DNA from: Coemansia sp. RSA 922
Lineage: Eukaryota; Kickxellomycota; Kickxellomycetes; Kickxellales; Kickxellaceae
NCBI GenBank assembly: GCA_027577415.1
Contig: JANBQS010000004.1
Location: 1 to 64,000 of the forward strand
Length of the DNA: 64,000 nt
Direction: 5' to 3'
Each line of letters starts with the position of its first letter. Position 1 is the first letter of the stretch. The position numbers were made by a program, and so were the translations under genes. Of this stretch, positions 10,392-21,615 are shown one piece after another. The notes under the pieces were generated by a model. The model was not told the origin of the DNA. It ran no database searches and saw only the letters and a program-made list of their open reading frames with translations.

Positions 10392-13300
10392 TTACATGAT
10401 TAGTCGTCTTGACTCATAGATGCAGTTGCATCCACAGCCTGTAGGACACGTAGGGATCTCCAATTGCATGGCAAATGCGTCGTCCAGCCGCTGCTGCTGC
10501 AGCGGAGACTCCAGCCCCTGACGACGAATAGGGAGGATCTTGGGTCCCTGGTGGTGCAAATGGTCGTCCTCGTCGACATCGCTCGAGTCCCACTCCTGCA
10601 TATCAGGCTGGTCATGGCCCAATCCCCGCATACAGTCCGCCTCGCTATCCGACGAGTCGCTAGACGCCAGCGACAAAACGCTGCCCTTGCTCCCACGCCG
10701 ACTCCGCCCCGCCGGCAGCAGCATATCCAAGAGCATGCGGTCAGCGTCCTCCGTAGGCGACGTGATAGTAAACTCGGGCACCGAGGGCGTCGGCGGCTCG
10801 GGGGCCAGCTCGGGACTGTAGATATTCGCCAGCCCGCCCTTCCCCAAAAGGCCCAAGTTGCTGCTGCTGCTGCTGTTGCTCGACCCGAAGCGCGAGTAGT
10901 TGACGGGCGCCAGGCCAACGCGCTTCAGCTGCTTGCGCGCCGTGCGGAACCACCTAATGATATGCTCCTGGTGGCCGCCGTGGCCGCACGCATGGCAGAT
11001 CAGCGCGCGGCCATGCACGTACTCATGGCACCACGAGCAGCTCAGCCAGGGAGCGCCCGGCCCAGGAACATCCACAGCCGCTTTAGCAGCAGCACGCTTG
11101 CTAGGCTTGCTAATAGCTGCATGCTTGCTGGGCTTGCTAATGGCAGCAATGCCCACGCGCGGCAGATTGTCGTGCTGCGGCACCGTCGGCTGGCTCTGCA
11201 GCTGGTTGTACATGAGGCGGATGTCCGGGTCCTGGATGCACTTGAGCACCTCGACGGCCTTTGCGTCCATCTCCCACTTGTACAGGATCCGCGCATAGAC
11301 CAGCTTCCAGTGGTCCAAGTACGGCGACCGGCAGCCGCTCTGCCCACGGTCCCCGGCAGCTGCGTGGGTGACCAGCCGCGTGCGAGCGGTCGAGTACTCG
11401 CGCCGCACGCGCAAGTACGACTCCACGCCGTCCTTGGCGCTCTCCCGCCCAGCCCACGGCTCGGTCTCGTGAGCCGACGACTCGCTCCGCTCGCTGGGCT
11501 TGTCAGAGACAGGCTCGGCGTCAGGCTTGTCGGCGGCGACAGTGTGCACGCGGCCCAGAACATTGGTGCGCAGGCGGTGCCACAGGTTCTCAGTGCCCTC
11601 GGGGCTGGCGCGCTCCGGCTCGTCTGACGATGACCTGCGGCGCTGGACGACACTGCGCTTGGCCGCCGCCCGAGGCTCAGGCTGGCCAAGGCCCTCGCTC
11701 ATCATGATCTCGTTCTGCCTGATCTCGTCGCTGTCCAGATCGCGCAGGATCTCCGGCGACTTGAGGCCCGGCGCAAAGCGCGACCCCTTCAGCAGCGGCG
11801 GCGCATTTGACACGCTGCACAGCGGGTACGCCGCCAGAAACACCATCGTCCGCTGGATCTCCTCGCTCGTCGCGCCATCCGGTATACGTCGGCCCAGCGT
11901 CGCGTCCACCGACACTCCGCCGCGCGCCTTCTCCAGCGCATCGTCAATGATCCGATTGATATACGCGTCAGGGTTCTCATCCGCGTCAGGGTCCGCGTCA
12001 GGGCTCGCGTCAGGGTCCGCCTCCGCCCCGCCCATTGTCAGCCCCAGGCCCTTATTAGCGGGCGCGGTCTCGGCAGGCAGCTTAAACGACACAGACCGCT
12101 GCTGCGCGATATTGGCAAGCACCGTCTGCGCAACGCTAGTCATCACGGAGTCGGACGTGGCCATGGGCGCGGCAGCCTGGCTCAGCACGCACGCCAGCAG
12201 CGCCAGCGTCTGCACGTCGCCCGCTCTCTCATACTGCGTCATCACCGATCGCAGCCACCTGATGACCGGCGGATGCGACGCCCACAGCTTGGCGTTGCCC
12301 TCGGACGCCCCCATCAGGCACCCGAGCAGCGTCCACGTATGGGCCAGGCCAGGCCTCCCACTCGCCTCAGCCACATGCGCGTTGTGACGACACACCCACT
12401 CGGCGCTGTCGCCCGCCAGCACAAACTGCCGCGCCAGCCCCACGTCCGCCGACGCGTCCTCAGCCACGCGACATACAACAGCCAAGTTGCCCACGCCGCC
12501 GCCAGCCACACGCGTCTTGGCCCGGAAGTACTGCCTCGACTCCTCGCTGCCCACCGACGCCGAGCGGCTGACAGCGTGCTGGCGGAAATAGTACCTCGGC
12601 ACCTCCTCGTCTCGCGCGTCGCTGTCGTCGTCGGAATCAAACTCCCGCGAGTACTCGCCGCTGGCCATGTTGTTCGGGTACGAGAAAAACACGCCGCTGC
12701 TGTGCAGCCCCAGCTGCACCATGTGCTGGTAGTTGGTCAGCCGCGTGAGGTTCCGAGGCTTGGCCTGCGCCTGCAGCTGCTGGCTCATTTCCTCGCGGTA
12801 CACCTTCCGCCGCCCGTGCCACACCCCGCCCTGGTCGGGGTATGTGTCCGGCGTGTAGATCGACGCAAAGAAGCACACGAGCTGCCCGGGCCCCGAAAAC
12901 ACTCCGCCGCAGAGCCGGGGAAACGGCGTATACGCGTCATACCGGTCGCGGTTGTTGGCATGCCGCAATGGCCCGTCCATCCCCACGGGGACTTCGGAAT
13001 GGCTGTTTTCCGACATGTACCCAGCGTCGAACCCAAACACTTCATAGTCCTCCTCTTCTTCTTCCTCCTCCTCCTCCTCGTCGTCGTCGTCTTCCTCGTC
13101 GCCATTGGACTCATCCTCGCTGTAGTACTCTTCAGCCTCACGCGTCCACATCGACAGATTATCCTCCGACGTCAAGCTCGTGGGCACCACGCGCTCGCTG
13201 CCACGCTTGCCCGTCGACCTACTACGCGACCGATCGCTCATAGTCGCCTTGCGCCCCTTGTGAGCCGAGCCCTGTGCGCCGCTGCCATTCACTGCCTCCC

Positions 13301-15053
13301 ACAGAAGGGCTGGAGGCGGGGGCGGCAGCCGCTCAATGTCCCTCTGCTTGGCCGACGCCCCAGTCTTGGCCCGCGCATAGGAAATAAGCAGCGATAGGAG
13401 CGAGTACAAGCACTGGTGCAGTGCCTTTACGCCCTGTGCCGCACACGCGTCAGCCGTCCCAGCCGCCCGTCCCAGCAGCTCGACATTGCCACCGCTGAAC
13501 GCCGTCCCCGACGTCTCGAGCGCCAACTCCAGCGGCACTGACGGGTACTCGATCGGAAACGTCACTTGCAAGTGAACAGTCTCGCGCGTGACCCACGGCA
13601 CCCCCACCACCAGCCAGCACTGTCGCTCGTCGCGGTCCATTTCTTTGACCGACACGGTCTTTGACTCTCGGTATATGCCCACGGTTGCCTCCACCTCACT
13701 GAGCCAGGCGGTGGCAGAGTCATCCCCATCGCCAGCCATCTCATCGTCATCGTCGCTGCTATGGTCATCCGGCGTGCCCGTCCGCGCCACACTCAGCGCC
13801 ACTGCCCGCTCAGCCGGCCTGTCACTCGTGCTGACAAACCGTATGCCCTCGAGCATATTGCCCACTTGGTCGAACTCGTGCATAGTGGTAATACGGTGCG
13901 CCCCCGTACTGTTGGTAGCCGCCAACAGCAATTCGCTAGGCAGCAGCTTCTTGGCCACAAAGTGCATGACATCGTTGGGCTTCAGAAAGTTGGCTGCAAA
14001 CGACGGCGTCTCCTCGTAATGGTACTCCTGCTTATGATGCACCGTCCCGCCCACACGCTCCAGCAACGGGCTATCCACAGTCCACATACGCAACGTCTGG
14101 TCCTGGCCCCAAGTCACTAGCTGGAACATGCTGCTGCCGTCGCTTTCGCTGTGTGACCGCCACTCCGAGCCCAAAATCGTACTCTCGTGACCAATAAACT
14201 GGTGCTCAACCGACACTACAGCGCTATCCTTAATGATCATCGCCCTGTTGTCTGGCGACCGCTGCGTCACCAACAGTCCCTCTCCGAACGGCAGGTACTT
14301 GGCCCCAAGCACCTCGTGTTGGAACATATGGCAGTACTCCTCGGTCGCATGATGCTCAGTCGACCATCGCTTCACAGTGCAGTCGAGTGACGCCGATACT
14401 AGGACATTCTCCAGAGTCGGGTGCCAAGAAATACTAGTAACATCGTCGGCGTGCGCATCGGGAATAGTGAGTAACGGCGCCGATCCCTTTCGAATATCCC
14501 ACACCGCAATTTTGTTCCGATGTACTGTCGCCATTTGATGAATATTGACATTGCTAAACGCCAGCTTGTCGGCAGGCTCCCACTCCGTGTAATACCAGAC
14601 TGGCTTTTGGTCGCGTCGCACATCCCAGATCTTCACCACTGGGTCAATAGAGGCCGTGCCTATCCAAGCCGGAATCAACGGCGCCCACGCAATGTCGGTG
14701 ATAGCCTTGGGATGTGCTTTCAGCGCAAGCTTCGGTCCCCCAGTGTGCGCCAAATCGTAAATAACCAGTGTCTGGTTTACCGTCGTCCCCACCCACCCGT
14801 GGTGAGCGATATTAGGGCACCACGCGACAGCCGCTACTTTCCACAGCGAGTCTAGATGCAAGGTTCGAGGTGGATTCAATGGGAACTCCAAGTCTACTAT
14901 CGCCAGCCCCTTTTGACACGCGAGAACTACGTCTCGACCGTATGGACTTATACTCATATTTGTGAACGCACACGGGTAGCGGACTCCCATGTCGACGGCA
15001 ATCGTGGACTTTACATGACCACGTCGCTTTGTTGTGTCTGCTGGCCGATTCAT
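10392..15053 (-). CDS. WDR59: WDR59 / Sea3-Mtc5 homologue, SEACAT (GATOR2) subunit
   Basis: 1,553 residues from the ATG at 15053; the in-frame extension upstream is Phe-rich untranslated sequence. Order of parts: a WD40 propeller at about 20-370 (repeats ending DIAWAP-type, SASLDCTVKRW, GQDQTLRMW), an RWD domain at about 465-570 (FPIEYPSVPLELALET), a long acidic/disordered middle with an Asp/Glu tract at about 665-690, and a C-terminal zinc module. The zinc module has C-x2-C ... CHACGHGGH-x2-H and, about 165 residues later, CPTGCGCNC; in most homologues these parts are nearly adjacent. WDR59 is part of the coat-like complex on vacuole or lysosome membranes that signals amino-acid status to TORC1. 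A second half of middle helices (about 900-1320) fits the alpha-solenoid. Very GC-rich third positions produce long antisense open frames, which I discount. Confidence 0.9.
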   Translation of the reverse strand: MNRPADTTKRRGHVKSTIAVDMGVRYPCAFTNMSISPYGRDVVLACQKGLAIVDLEFPLNPPRTLHLDSLWKVAAVAWCPNIAHHGWVGTTVNQTLVIYDLAHTGGPKLALKAHPKAITDIAWAPLIPAWIGTASIDPVVKIWDVRRDQKPVWYYTEWEPADKLAFSNVNIHQMATVHRNKIAVWDIRKGSAPLLTIPDAHADDVTSISWHPTLENVLVSASLDCTVKRWSTEHHATEEYCHMFQHEVLGAKYLPFGEGLLVTQRSPDNRAMIIKDSAVVSVEHQFIGHESTILGSEWRSHSESDGSSMFQLVTWGQDQTLRMWTVDSPLLERVGGTVHHKQEYHYEETPSFAANFLKPNDVMHFVAKKLLPSELLLAATNSTGAHRITTMHEFDQVGNMLEGIRFVSTSDRPAERAVALSVARTGTPDDHSSDDDDEMAGDGDDSATAWLSEVEATVGIYRESKTVSVKEMDRDERQCWLVVGVPWVTRETVHLQVTFPIEYPSVPLELALETSGTAFSGGNVELLGRAAGTADACAAQGVKALHQCLYSLLSLLISYARAKTGASAKQRDIERLPPPPPALLWEAVNGSGAQGSAHKGRKATMSDRSRSRSTGKRGSERVVPTSLTSEDNLSMWTREAEEYYSEDESNGDEEDDDDEEEEEEEEEEDYEVFGFDAGYMSENSHSEVPVGMDGPLRHANNRDRYDAYTPFPRLCGGVFSGPGQLVCFFASIYTPDTYPDQGGVWHGRRKVYREEMSQQLQAQAKPRNLTRLTNYQHMVQLGLHSSGVFFSYPNNMASGEYSREFDSDDDSDARDEEVPRYYFRQHAVSRSASVGSEESRQYFRAKTRVAGGGVGNLAVVCRVAEDASADVGLARQFVLAGDSAEWVCRHNAHVAEASGRPGLAHTWTLLGCLMGASEGNAKLWASHPPVIRWLRSVMTQYERAGDVQTLALLACVLSQAAAPMATSDSVMTSVAQTVLANIAQQRSVSFKLPAETAPANKGLGLTMGGAEADPDASPDADPDADENPDAYINRIIDDALEKARGGVSVDATLGRRIPDGATSEEIQRTMVFLAAYPLCSVSNAPPLLKGSRFAPGLKSPEILRDLDSDEIRQNEIMMSEGLGQPEPRAAAKRSVVQRRRSSSDEPERASPEGTENLWHRLRTNVLGRVHTVAADKPDAEPVSDKPSERSESSAHETEPWAGRESAKDGVESYLRVRREYSTARTRLVTHAAAGDRGQSGCRSPYLDHWKLVYARILYKWEMDAKAVEVLKCIQDPDIRLMYNQLQSQPTVPQHDNLPRVGIAAISKPSKHAAISKPSKRAAAKAAVDVPGPGAPWLSCSWCHEYVHGRALICHACGHGGHQEHIIRWFRTARKQLKRVGLAPVNYSRFGSSNSSSSSNLGLLGKGGLANIYSPELAPEPPTPSVPEFTITSPTEDADRMLLDMLLPAGRSRRGSKGSVLSLASSDSSDSEADCMRGLGHDQPDMQEWDSSDVDEDDHLHHQGPKILPIRRQGLESPLQQQRLDDAFAMQLEIPTCPTGCGCNCIYESRRLIM

Positions 15054-15429
15054 TATTTTTTTGTGTGCTAAATGCGCAACTAGAGTACGCTCTGTGTCTG
15101 AGAATAAACAAAAAATAAAAGCGAAAGAAAATAAAAATAATACACAAGGAGCTGAAAATTGATTCATAAATGAAGGAAATGAGAACGCGAAGGAGAAGAG
15201 AAAAAAAAGGAAGCCACACGCTAAGAGGCTTAGCCCCTCTTCCTGATTATAACGTACACGCATTATACGTAATCAATTGACGATCAACATCAACATGTAC
15301 ATGTCGTTAAATGTTTTAGTTTCGGTCAATTAAGTAATAGACGAAGTGATAGTTAGAAGAGAATATAAAAGCTAGAAAAACGCGATCCATTTGTAGTTAC
15401 ACCCACCAGGTCATACCTTGCTATCTGAT
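15054..15429. other. Intergenic between WDR59 start and the secreted-repeat gene stop
   Basis: 376 bp. The part next to 15053 is A-rich on the plus strand (poly-pyrimidine on the gene strand) and is the WDR59 leader and promoter. No gene seen. Confidence 0.5.
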
Positions 15430-17353
15430 TTAGAAGAAGGCAGCGTACGGGGGAACAGCACCGACGGGCACAGCAGAGTAGCCGGGGTTGACGGGAGGAA
15501 TAGCAGAGTACTCAGGCTCGACAGGGACCGAGGGAACGGGGATAGCAGAGTATCCAGGGTTCACAGGAGGAATAGCGGAGTACTCAGGCTCAACTGGAAT
15601 CGAGGGGACGGGAATGGCGGAGTATCCAGGCTCAACGGGAACCGAGGGGATCGAGGTGATGTAGCTCTCGACGGGGGTCTCGCAAGGGGTGGTCAGGTAC
15701 GTGGTGTAGGTAGTGTAGCTCTCGACGGTAGAGTAGCTCTCAACGGGGGTCGAGCAAGGGGTGCTCTCGACGGTGCTGTAGCTCTCGACGGTGGAGTAGC
15801 TCTCAACGGGGGTCGAGCAGGGGGTGCTCTCAGAGGTGGAGTAGCTCTCAACGGGAGTAGAGCAAGGGGTGCTCACAGAGGTGGAGTAGCTCTCGACGGG
15901 GGTGCTCTCAACGGTGGAGTAGCTCTCGACAGGGGTCGAGCAAGGGGTGCTCACAACGGTGCTGTAGCTCTCAACGGGGGTCGAGCAGGGGGTGCTCTCA
16001 ACGGTGGAGTAGCTCTCAACAGGGGTGCTCACAACGGTGGAGTAGCTCTCGACAGGGGTCGAGCAAGGGGTGCTGACGACGGTGGAGTAGCTCTCGACAG
16101 GGGTCGAGCAAGGGGTGCTCACAACGGTGGAGTAGCTCTCGACGGGGGTGCTGACAACGGTGCTGTAGCTCTCAACGGGGGTGGTGGTGCAAGGAGTGGT
16201 CACAACGGTGGAGTAGCTCTCGACAGGGGTAGGCACGATGGGGACGGTGGTGCAAGGAGTGGTCACAGCGGTGGAGTAGCTCTNNNNNNNNNNNNNNNNN
16301 NNNNNNNNNNNNNNNNNNNNNNNNNNNNNNNNNNNNNNNNNNNNNNNNNNNNNNNNNNNNNNNNNNNNNNNNNNNNNNNNNCTCAACGGGAGTAGGCACA
16401 ACGGGGACGGTGCTGTATCCGGGAACGGGAGGGGTGGTCACAACGGTGGAGTAGCTCTCAACAGGGGTAGGCACGACGGGGACGGTGGTGCAAGGAGTGG
16501 TCACAGCGGTGGAGTAGCTCTCAACGGGAGTAGGCACAACGGGGACGGTGCTGTATCCGGGAACGGGAGGGGTGGTCACAACGGTGGAGTAGCTCTCGAC
16601 AGGAGTAGGAACAACAGGGACGGTGCTGTATCCGGGAACGGGAGGGGTGGTCACAACGGTGGAGTAGCTCTCAACGGGAGTAGGCACGACGGGGACGGTG
16701 CTGTATCCGGGAACGGGAGGGGTGGTCACGATCGAGTAGCTCTGAACAGGGGTACCGGTAGGGCGGGGACGGCACTTGTGAGGAGCAGTGCTGGTAGGCA
16801 CAACTGGGTAGGTAGGGATGGGGACAGTGCTGTATCCGGGAACGGGAGGGGTGGTCACAACGGTGGAGTAGCTCTCAACGGGAGTAGGCACGACTGGGTA
16901 GCTAGGGACGGGGATGGCGCTGTAGCCAGGGGCGACAGGGACCGAGGCCGAGTAGCTCTCAACGGGAGTGGGAACAACGGGGTAGCTGGGGACGGGGATG
17001 GCGCTGTAGCCAGGGGCGACAGGAACCGAGGCCGAGTAGCTCTCAACGGGAGTAGGTACAACGGGGTAGCTAGGGACGGGGATGGCAGAGTATCCGGGGT
17101 TGACGGGGATGGCGCTGTAGCCAGGGGCGACAGGAACCGAGGCCGAGTAGCTCTCGACGGGAGTGGGCACAGCCGAGTAGTTGGGCATACCTGGGTAGCT
17201 GGGCACAGCGGTGATGGTGTAGCTGGGGGCGGGAGCGGCCGAGTACTCGGGTGCAGGAGGAACGCTCAAGTAGATATCGCTAGGGGGGGCAGCGATGTAG
17301 GCGTTAGCAAAGCCAGCAGTGGCAAGAGCAGCAACGCTGAAAGTGGCCTTCAT
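15430..17353 (-). CDS. Secreted Pro/Ser/Thr/Tyr tandem-repeat surface protein, interrupted by an assembly gap
   Basis: The protein starts at 17353 with a clear signal peptide (MKATFSVAALATAGFANA, cleavage after about residue 18). It then runs through repeats of the type PVESYSTVVTTP, PVPGYSTVPVVPTP and PVxPGYSAIPVPSYP, and ends PPYAAFF-stop. Low-charge, Ser/Thr-rich repeats of this kind are typical of O-mannosylated fungal wall or adhesin proteins; there is no visible GPI signal. Repeat periods switch along the length: Tyr-Ser-Ala-Pro units at both ends, Thr-Val units in the middle, and a Cys-containing STPCSTPVESYSTV subtype towards the C-terminus. A run of Ns at 16284-16381 lies inside the repeats. 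The two sides are in different frames across it, so the true gap length differs from 98 or the array is misassembled. A TATATAAG element lies 226-233 bp upstream of the ATG. Confidence 0.75.
16284..16381. other. Assembly gap (98 N) inside the tandem repeat
   Basis: 98 consecutive Ns. Because 98 is not a multiple of three, the reading frame of the secreted repeat protein does not match across the gap, so the real sequence must be of another length. Confidence 0.98.
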
Positions 17354-18889
17354 GGTTATTATTGTTGCTGGTTGTTGTGAATATATGTGGACCTGCGAGA
17401 GTAACTGGCAGTATCTATTTTAGGCTTGACACAAGAAATGTCAGGTTAGCGAGAGAAAGATTAGAGGAAGGAAGGGGCGAAAGGGTGAGAGGAGAGTGGG
17501 CGTTAGGAAGAAGATTTTTTAGAAGAAAAAGCGGGTAGCTAGGGTTGTCGGTGCCAGGGCATGGCCGCAGGGCCCGTTCTTATATACCCACCTCGCTTTT
17601 CCTTTCACTTTTCCCGTCCTTTTTCGCGCTGGGAGCGGATGCCATGACACTCACAAGTGGGCTGCATTTGGGGAGGGGGGACAATAGATATGTCGATCAT
17701 CTTACGCATCACTACAGACCACTTATCCTCAGTCCCATCCCTCCTCTGAGCAGACAGACGGGCAGCGAAATGACCGATACGTGATACATGCAGCGGACCG
17801 CGCCTTTGCAGCCCTCTTCCCACAGACCGTTAAGCGGGGTGGGATTTACACGATGGTGCCTAAGCGACGCAAAACCCAAAGGACCAAATAAAGCATGCCA
17901 TTGCATGTTTTGGCTGCAAGCACTGGTAAATAAAGTAGCCAAGGGGGGTTGGCCTATTTGGGCCTGTCCCCTCCCTCTATCTTTATTTTTACTTTTCTCA
18001 CTCTGGTGATCTTCAAGCCAAGCAGTCTCAGTGACAATATTTGGGTATGCAGAGCAACTTGGCGCCAATCCGTACTTTATGCGTCAGACTCGGACTTTGT
18101 GGTTTCCTGTTCTGCAGCCTTTTATCGTGTCGCTCACAACATCCGCAGGCAGCCATGTGATTGGCTCATTGTATTGCCAAAGCGCCTCCTCCGGCGATCA
18201 CAACAAGGAAACGTGAAACCCCGCGCAGAATAGAACAGGACTGGGGACACAATAGCATTTCGAGATGGTGCCTATCGCGCGCCATGCATCTTGCACACAC
18301 ACACCCCTTCCCCAACTGGGCTGAGCCTCAACAAGGATGCAAATAGACCCGTTGCTTATTTTTTGGGGGTCCTCGATAAGGATCTATTTTGCTCTTGAGC
18401 AGAGCGGAATAGGGCTCTTGGCATACATGCTTTTCATGTGAGGGTGGGCCTTGCATTAGCTGAGCATATCTGCCACATGGCGTCACTTGTGGTGGAACCC
18501 ACTGCCACTATTTTTTTTATGGAATAGACTGAGGCTGTTTAAATGTCAGTTGACCCGAGTGAGATAGAAAGATTGATGGCCTACAAAGGCTGCAAGGTGA
18601 CCACCGGGATCAGTGGCAGATGCGGATGACTATCGCGGCTTCTTTCTGGGAGCTGGCCAAAAAAAACAAGCTGATTGACACTCTTTGTAGATGAAATAAG
18701 AACATCCTCCCTCCAAGTGCTAGTCAGTTGCACAACGTGAAATGAAAAATATTGAAAAGGCAATGTCTGTATTCGTGTGTGACAACTACGACAAGGTTCA
18801 CTTAACATGTGCTTGTCTGCTGGTTAGGTTCAATGGGTTTTGACAAAATTGCTAGAAAAATTAAGAAAAGTAAAAAAAAAAATAGACTA
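17354..18889. other. Intergenic, long upstream region of the secreted-repeat gene
   Basis: 1.5 kb without a convincing gene. The left part is the secreted-repeat gene promoter, containing a TATA element; the right part has only short open stretches. Confidence 0.5.
17579..17586 (-). promoter_or_regulatory. TATA box of the secreted-repeat gene
   Basis: TATATAAG on the minus strand, 226-233 bp upstream of the ATG at 17353. Confidence 0.5.
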
Positions 18890-19246
18890 CTACTTTTTGT
18901 CCTTGCTCTTCATCTCGTTGACGCACTTTTCGATGATATCCTTACCAAACAAGCTCATTAGAGCCTCTGGCACGGCATCAGCGGCCTTGCCGAGCCAGTC
19001 CCGGGGTGGTGGATTGACTGGCAGCTCGCTGGCACCATTTAGCAGGGCCTTGACCTTTTTCGCTCCTTCCTTGGGTAAAACACCGCTCATCATTGATAGC
19101 TTCGGGTTTACCACTTCACGGATCTCGTCCCAATGCTTTGCAGCACAGTGTGCCGCCTCGTCCGAGTGAAAGTCAAAGCCACGTACGACCGAGCCAGAAA
19201 GGCACATGGCCAATCCAATTACAAAGCATGTAACCTTTATCTGCAT
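18890..19246 (-). CDS. Small secreted protein, paralogue of the gene at 21616-21969
   Basis: 118 residues from the ATG at 19246, which begins a signal peptide (MQIKVTCFVIGLAMCLSG). An upstream in-frame ATG would add a hydrophobic, Phe/Tyr-rich stretch that looks like leader DNA. The mature part contains HWDEIREVVNPKLS, KVKALLNGASELP, ADAVPEAL and DIIEKCVNEM and ends Lys-rich. The same order of motifs occurs in the 117-residue protein two genes upstream, giving two members of a family I do not recognise. It could be an extracellular or vacuolar helical protein. It lies next to, and on the same strand as, the AP-3 mu gene. Confidence 0.65.
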   Translation of the reverse strand: MQIKVTCFVIGLAMCLSGSVVRGFDFHSDEAAHCAAKHWDEIREVVNPKLSMMSGVLPKEGAKKVKALLNGASELPVNPPPRDWLGKAADAVPEALMSLFGKDIIEKCVNEMKSKDKK

Positions 19247-20048
19247 ATCGCAAAAAGGATAAAAACTGAGAGATGAAAAAAAATAAAGACTATAGAAAAG
19301 TGCAACTAGGTGACGTGCCAAATGAGTCAAAAATAAAAGACGATAAAAAAAAAGCAAATAGGAATATTTCGGACGTTTAAATGATGCAGATACAAGGAAG
19401 GGGAAAAAGGCACGGTTTAATGATAGGGATGAGAGTATTTGCGCAGTGTTACATTATAATCTATAGTATCAAAAAGAAAAGTGTAGCAGGGAAGAGGTAG
19501 GGGGTTTTATACTACTCGCCGTAAATCTCTGGGACAGGGAGACAGGACTGCTATTTTTCTTCATATTTTTGAATAGAGATAAAACATATACGCCTCTTTT
19601 CCCTTCTTTGGACTCTCATGTCCAAACTATGAAGGCAACGCCACCCTCCCAGAAAGAAAGAAAGAAAAAAGTGTAAACGGTCCTCATAGTCGTGCAATAA
19701 TAGCAAAGTGGTATAAAAAGGAAATGAGGCGCTCTCAATATATACAAAAAAAAAAATAATAGAATGTTTGTAAATTGTCGTGTGCAATTCGACAGACAAT
19801 AGACAACTAGACCAGAGAACATTGACAGTTTGCTATAATAGGCATTGTATAGCTGTAAATAATGTATTGCGCCTCTCAGCTCATTTTTTTTTCTTCTTTT
19901 ACCAAGAAAGAAGTAAAAAAAAAAAATTTATATCGGCAAATATTCAACAACCACAGTAAAAAAAGAAAAATGAGCTGGAAGATTCCAATAACAACAACAA
20001 CTGTCAACAATATATTTATATATGCCCTAAAATAGCCGGACAAGTATT
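19247..20048. other. Intergenic, no gene seen
   Basis: About 800 bp, AT-rich with several A/T homopolymers. The part next to 19247 is the promoter of the small secreted protein. The part next to 20048 is the 3' flank of AP3M. Confidence 0.5.
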
Positions 20049-21474
20049 TTAGAAGCGTAGTTGGAACGAGCCTGCCTTGGTCACATATCGTACGCCTTTG
20101 AAGAGTTTGTACGACTCTACCAGCATTTTTAGCGAGTCGACTTTAATCGACGACACCGAGTACCCAGCAACCTCAAAATCAACAAAGGCAGCCAGTGCAC
20201 TCTGACTAGAGCCCGGCGACGGCGACAACTGCGGCGCACCCGTCGCAACCGAACCAGTAGCACGCACCTGATACTGGATAGTCAAACGGGCGCCACGATC
20301 AGTCGCACTCAGCGACTTTAGGCTCCACTCGACCTGCGGCAATCTTACATTGGACACAGTATGCGTGCCCGCCTTACACTGCACACGGATGTTATAGGCC
20401 TGTGCAGGTAGTGGCACACGGACCTGTATCTTCTCAACCGGCCTGTTGCCAGACTGACCAGCATCAGCCGATATTTCAATCGTATGAGACTGATCCGACT
20501 GCCGCGAAACCGTGGCATGCAAGTGCAAAGGAAGCAAGCGAGGCGCAGCGTCAGTAGCCACGTGGAACGACGCCAATTTGAACTGGCCATCAGGCGGCAC
20601 AAATCCAATAACACGCTCAGTGTGCCACTTGCTAGCGCGCACACAAGGGTGGAACGCAACGTCATCCATAGCCTCCGCCCGATTCAGAACCAGCAGCAAT
20701 TCAGGCATACCAGTGAGCCGCGATTTGCAGCTAATATCTCCCGACACGTCGTACGAGACCACTGAGCCATCGGCACCAACAGTAGCATCGATACGCTCAA
20801 TAATATCGACAAAAAACTCGTTGTTAGTGTGCCTGATACCCTGCGATCGCCACGGCGTCGACGACGTGTTGACGTCGGGCCGTTTTTCCGACCGTATTCC
20901 AATCCCCGACACGTTCTCAATCACCCGGTCCACCAGACTCGGAACGGGTACCAGTCCACGCAACACAGAAGTATCTGTCGTCACTGCGCTACCGCTATCG
21001 ACCATCTCCGATAGCAACTGGTACACGGTTGAAAAGTTCTCCTTAAGTGTCAGCTCCGACAAGTGCCCAATGTACTCAACCAGTGCTTGCACTACGCCCT
21101 CGAGCAACTCCAACACTTCCAGCGCCGGTACCTCTTGCGAGACTAGACCTAGATATACCAACTCTCCGCGCTGGATGTGAATACACACAGTGTCCTGTGG
21201 AGCGCTCCACACAGGTTCGGCCTCGTGCAGCGACGATACTGACCGCAGGTACTTTGCAAAGGCTGGCACTACAATCAATGACGCCCGCTGTATAGAAACA
21301 TCGTTGCACCAGTGTTTTTGAATTACCGGTGCTCTACAAGAGACGGTAAATGACAAAAAATAAAGCTTAGAGTTATAAGTTGAAACGCTCCATGGTTCTT
21401 CACAAGCGAGTGTAAATGTAGTAAGAGAACCCGTACCCAGAAGCATTTAGAACAAATAAACTGTCGACAGTCAT
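20049..21474 (-). CDS. AP3M: AP-3 adaptor complex mu subunit (two exons)
   Basis: Exon 1 is 21437-21474 (MTVDSLFVLNASG), followed by a 103-nt intron with donor GTACGG at 21436 and acceptor TTGTAG ending at 21334. Exon 2 is 20049-21333. The join gives NASGAPVIQKHW and a 440-residue protein, a normal length for AP-3 mu (about 418 in animals). The N-terminal longin-like domain covers about 1-135 (EVPALEVLELLEGVVQ). The mu-homology domain covers about 175-440, with W-R-SQGIRHTNNEFFVDIIERID, SGMPELLLVLN, DDVAFHPCVR and FIPPDG-type FVPPDGQFKL. AP-3 mu recognises tyrosine-based sorting signals for Golgi/endosome to vacuole transport. The single-exon reading would lack the conserved start, so the spliced model is preferred. 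Confidence 0.92.
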
Positions 21475-21615
21475 TGACGAAATCGACGAGAAAAGAAAAC
21501 AAAAGAAAACAAAATACAAAGTGAAGAAAAAAGATAAAGGGGCAAAGCGTGCGTGGAAATTATGACCTCTATATTTATACAGCTGAGAAAACGTAAAAAT
21601 TAAAAAAAAATCTTA

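Noticed and set aside
10464..13397. Long plus-strand open frames opposite WDR59
   Set aside because: They are the mirror image of a GC-rich third-position gene. The protein sequences are Arg/Pro/Ala-rich with no domain, whereas the minus strand has a full WDR59.
16172..16401. Two separate repeat proteins on either side of the N gap
   Set aside because: The frame difference follows from the 98-N placeholder. The same repeats and one signal peptide plus one terminal stop indicate a single gene.
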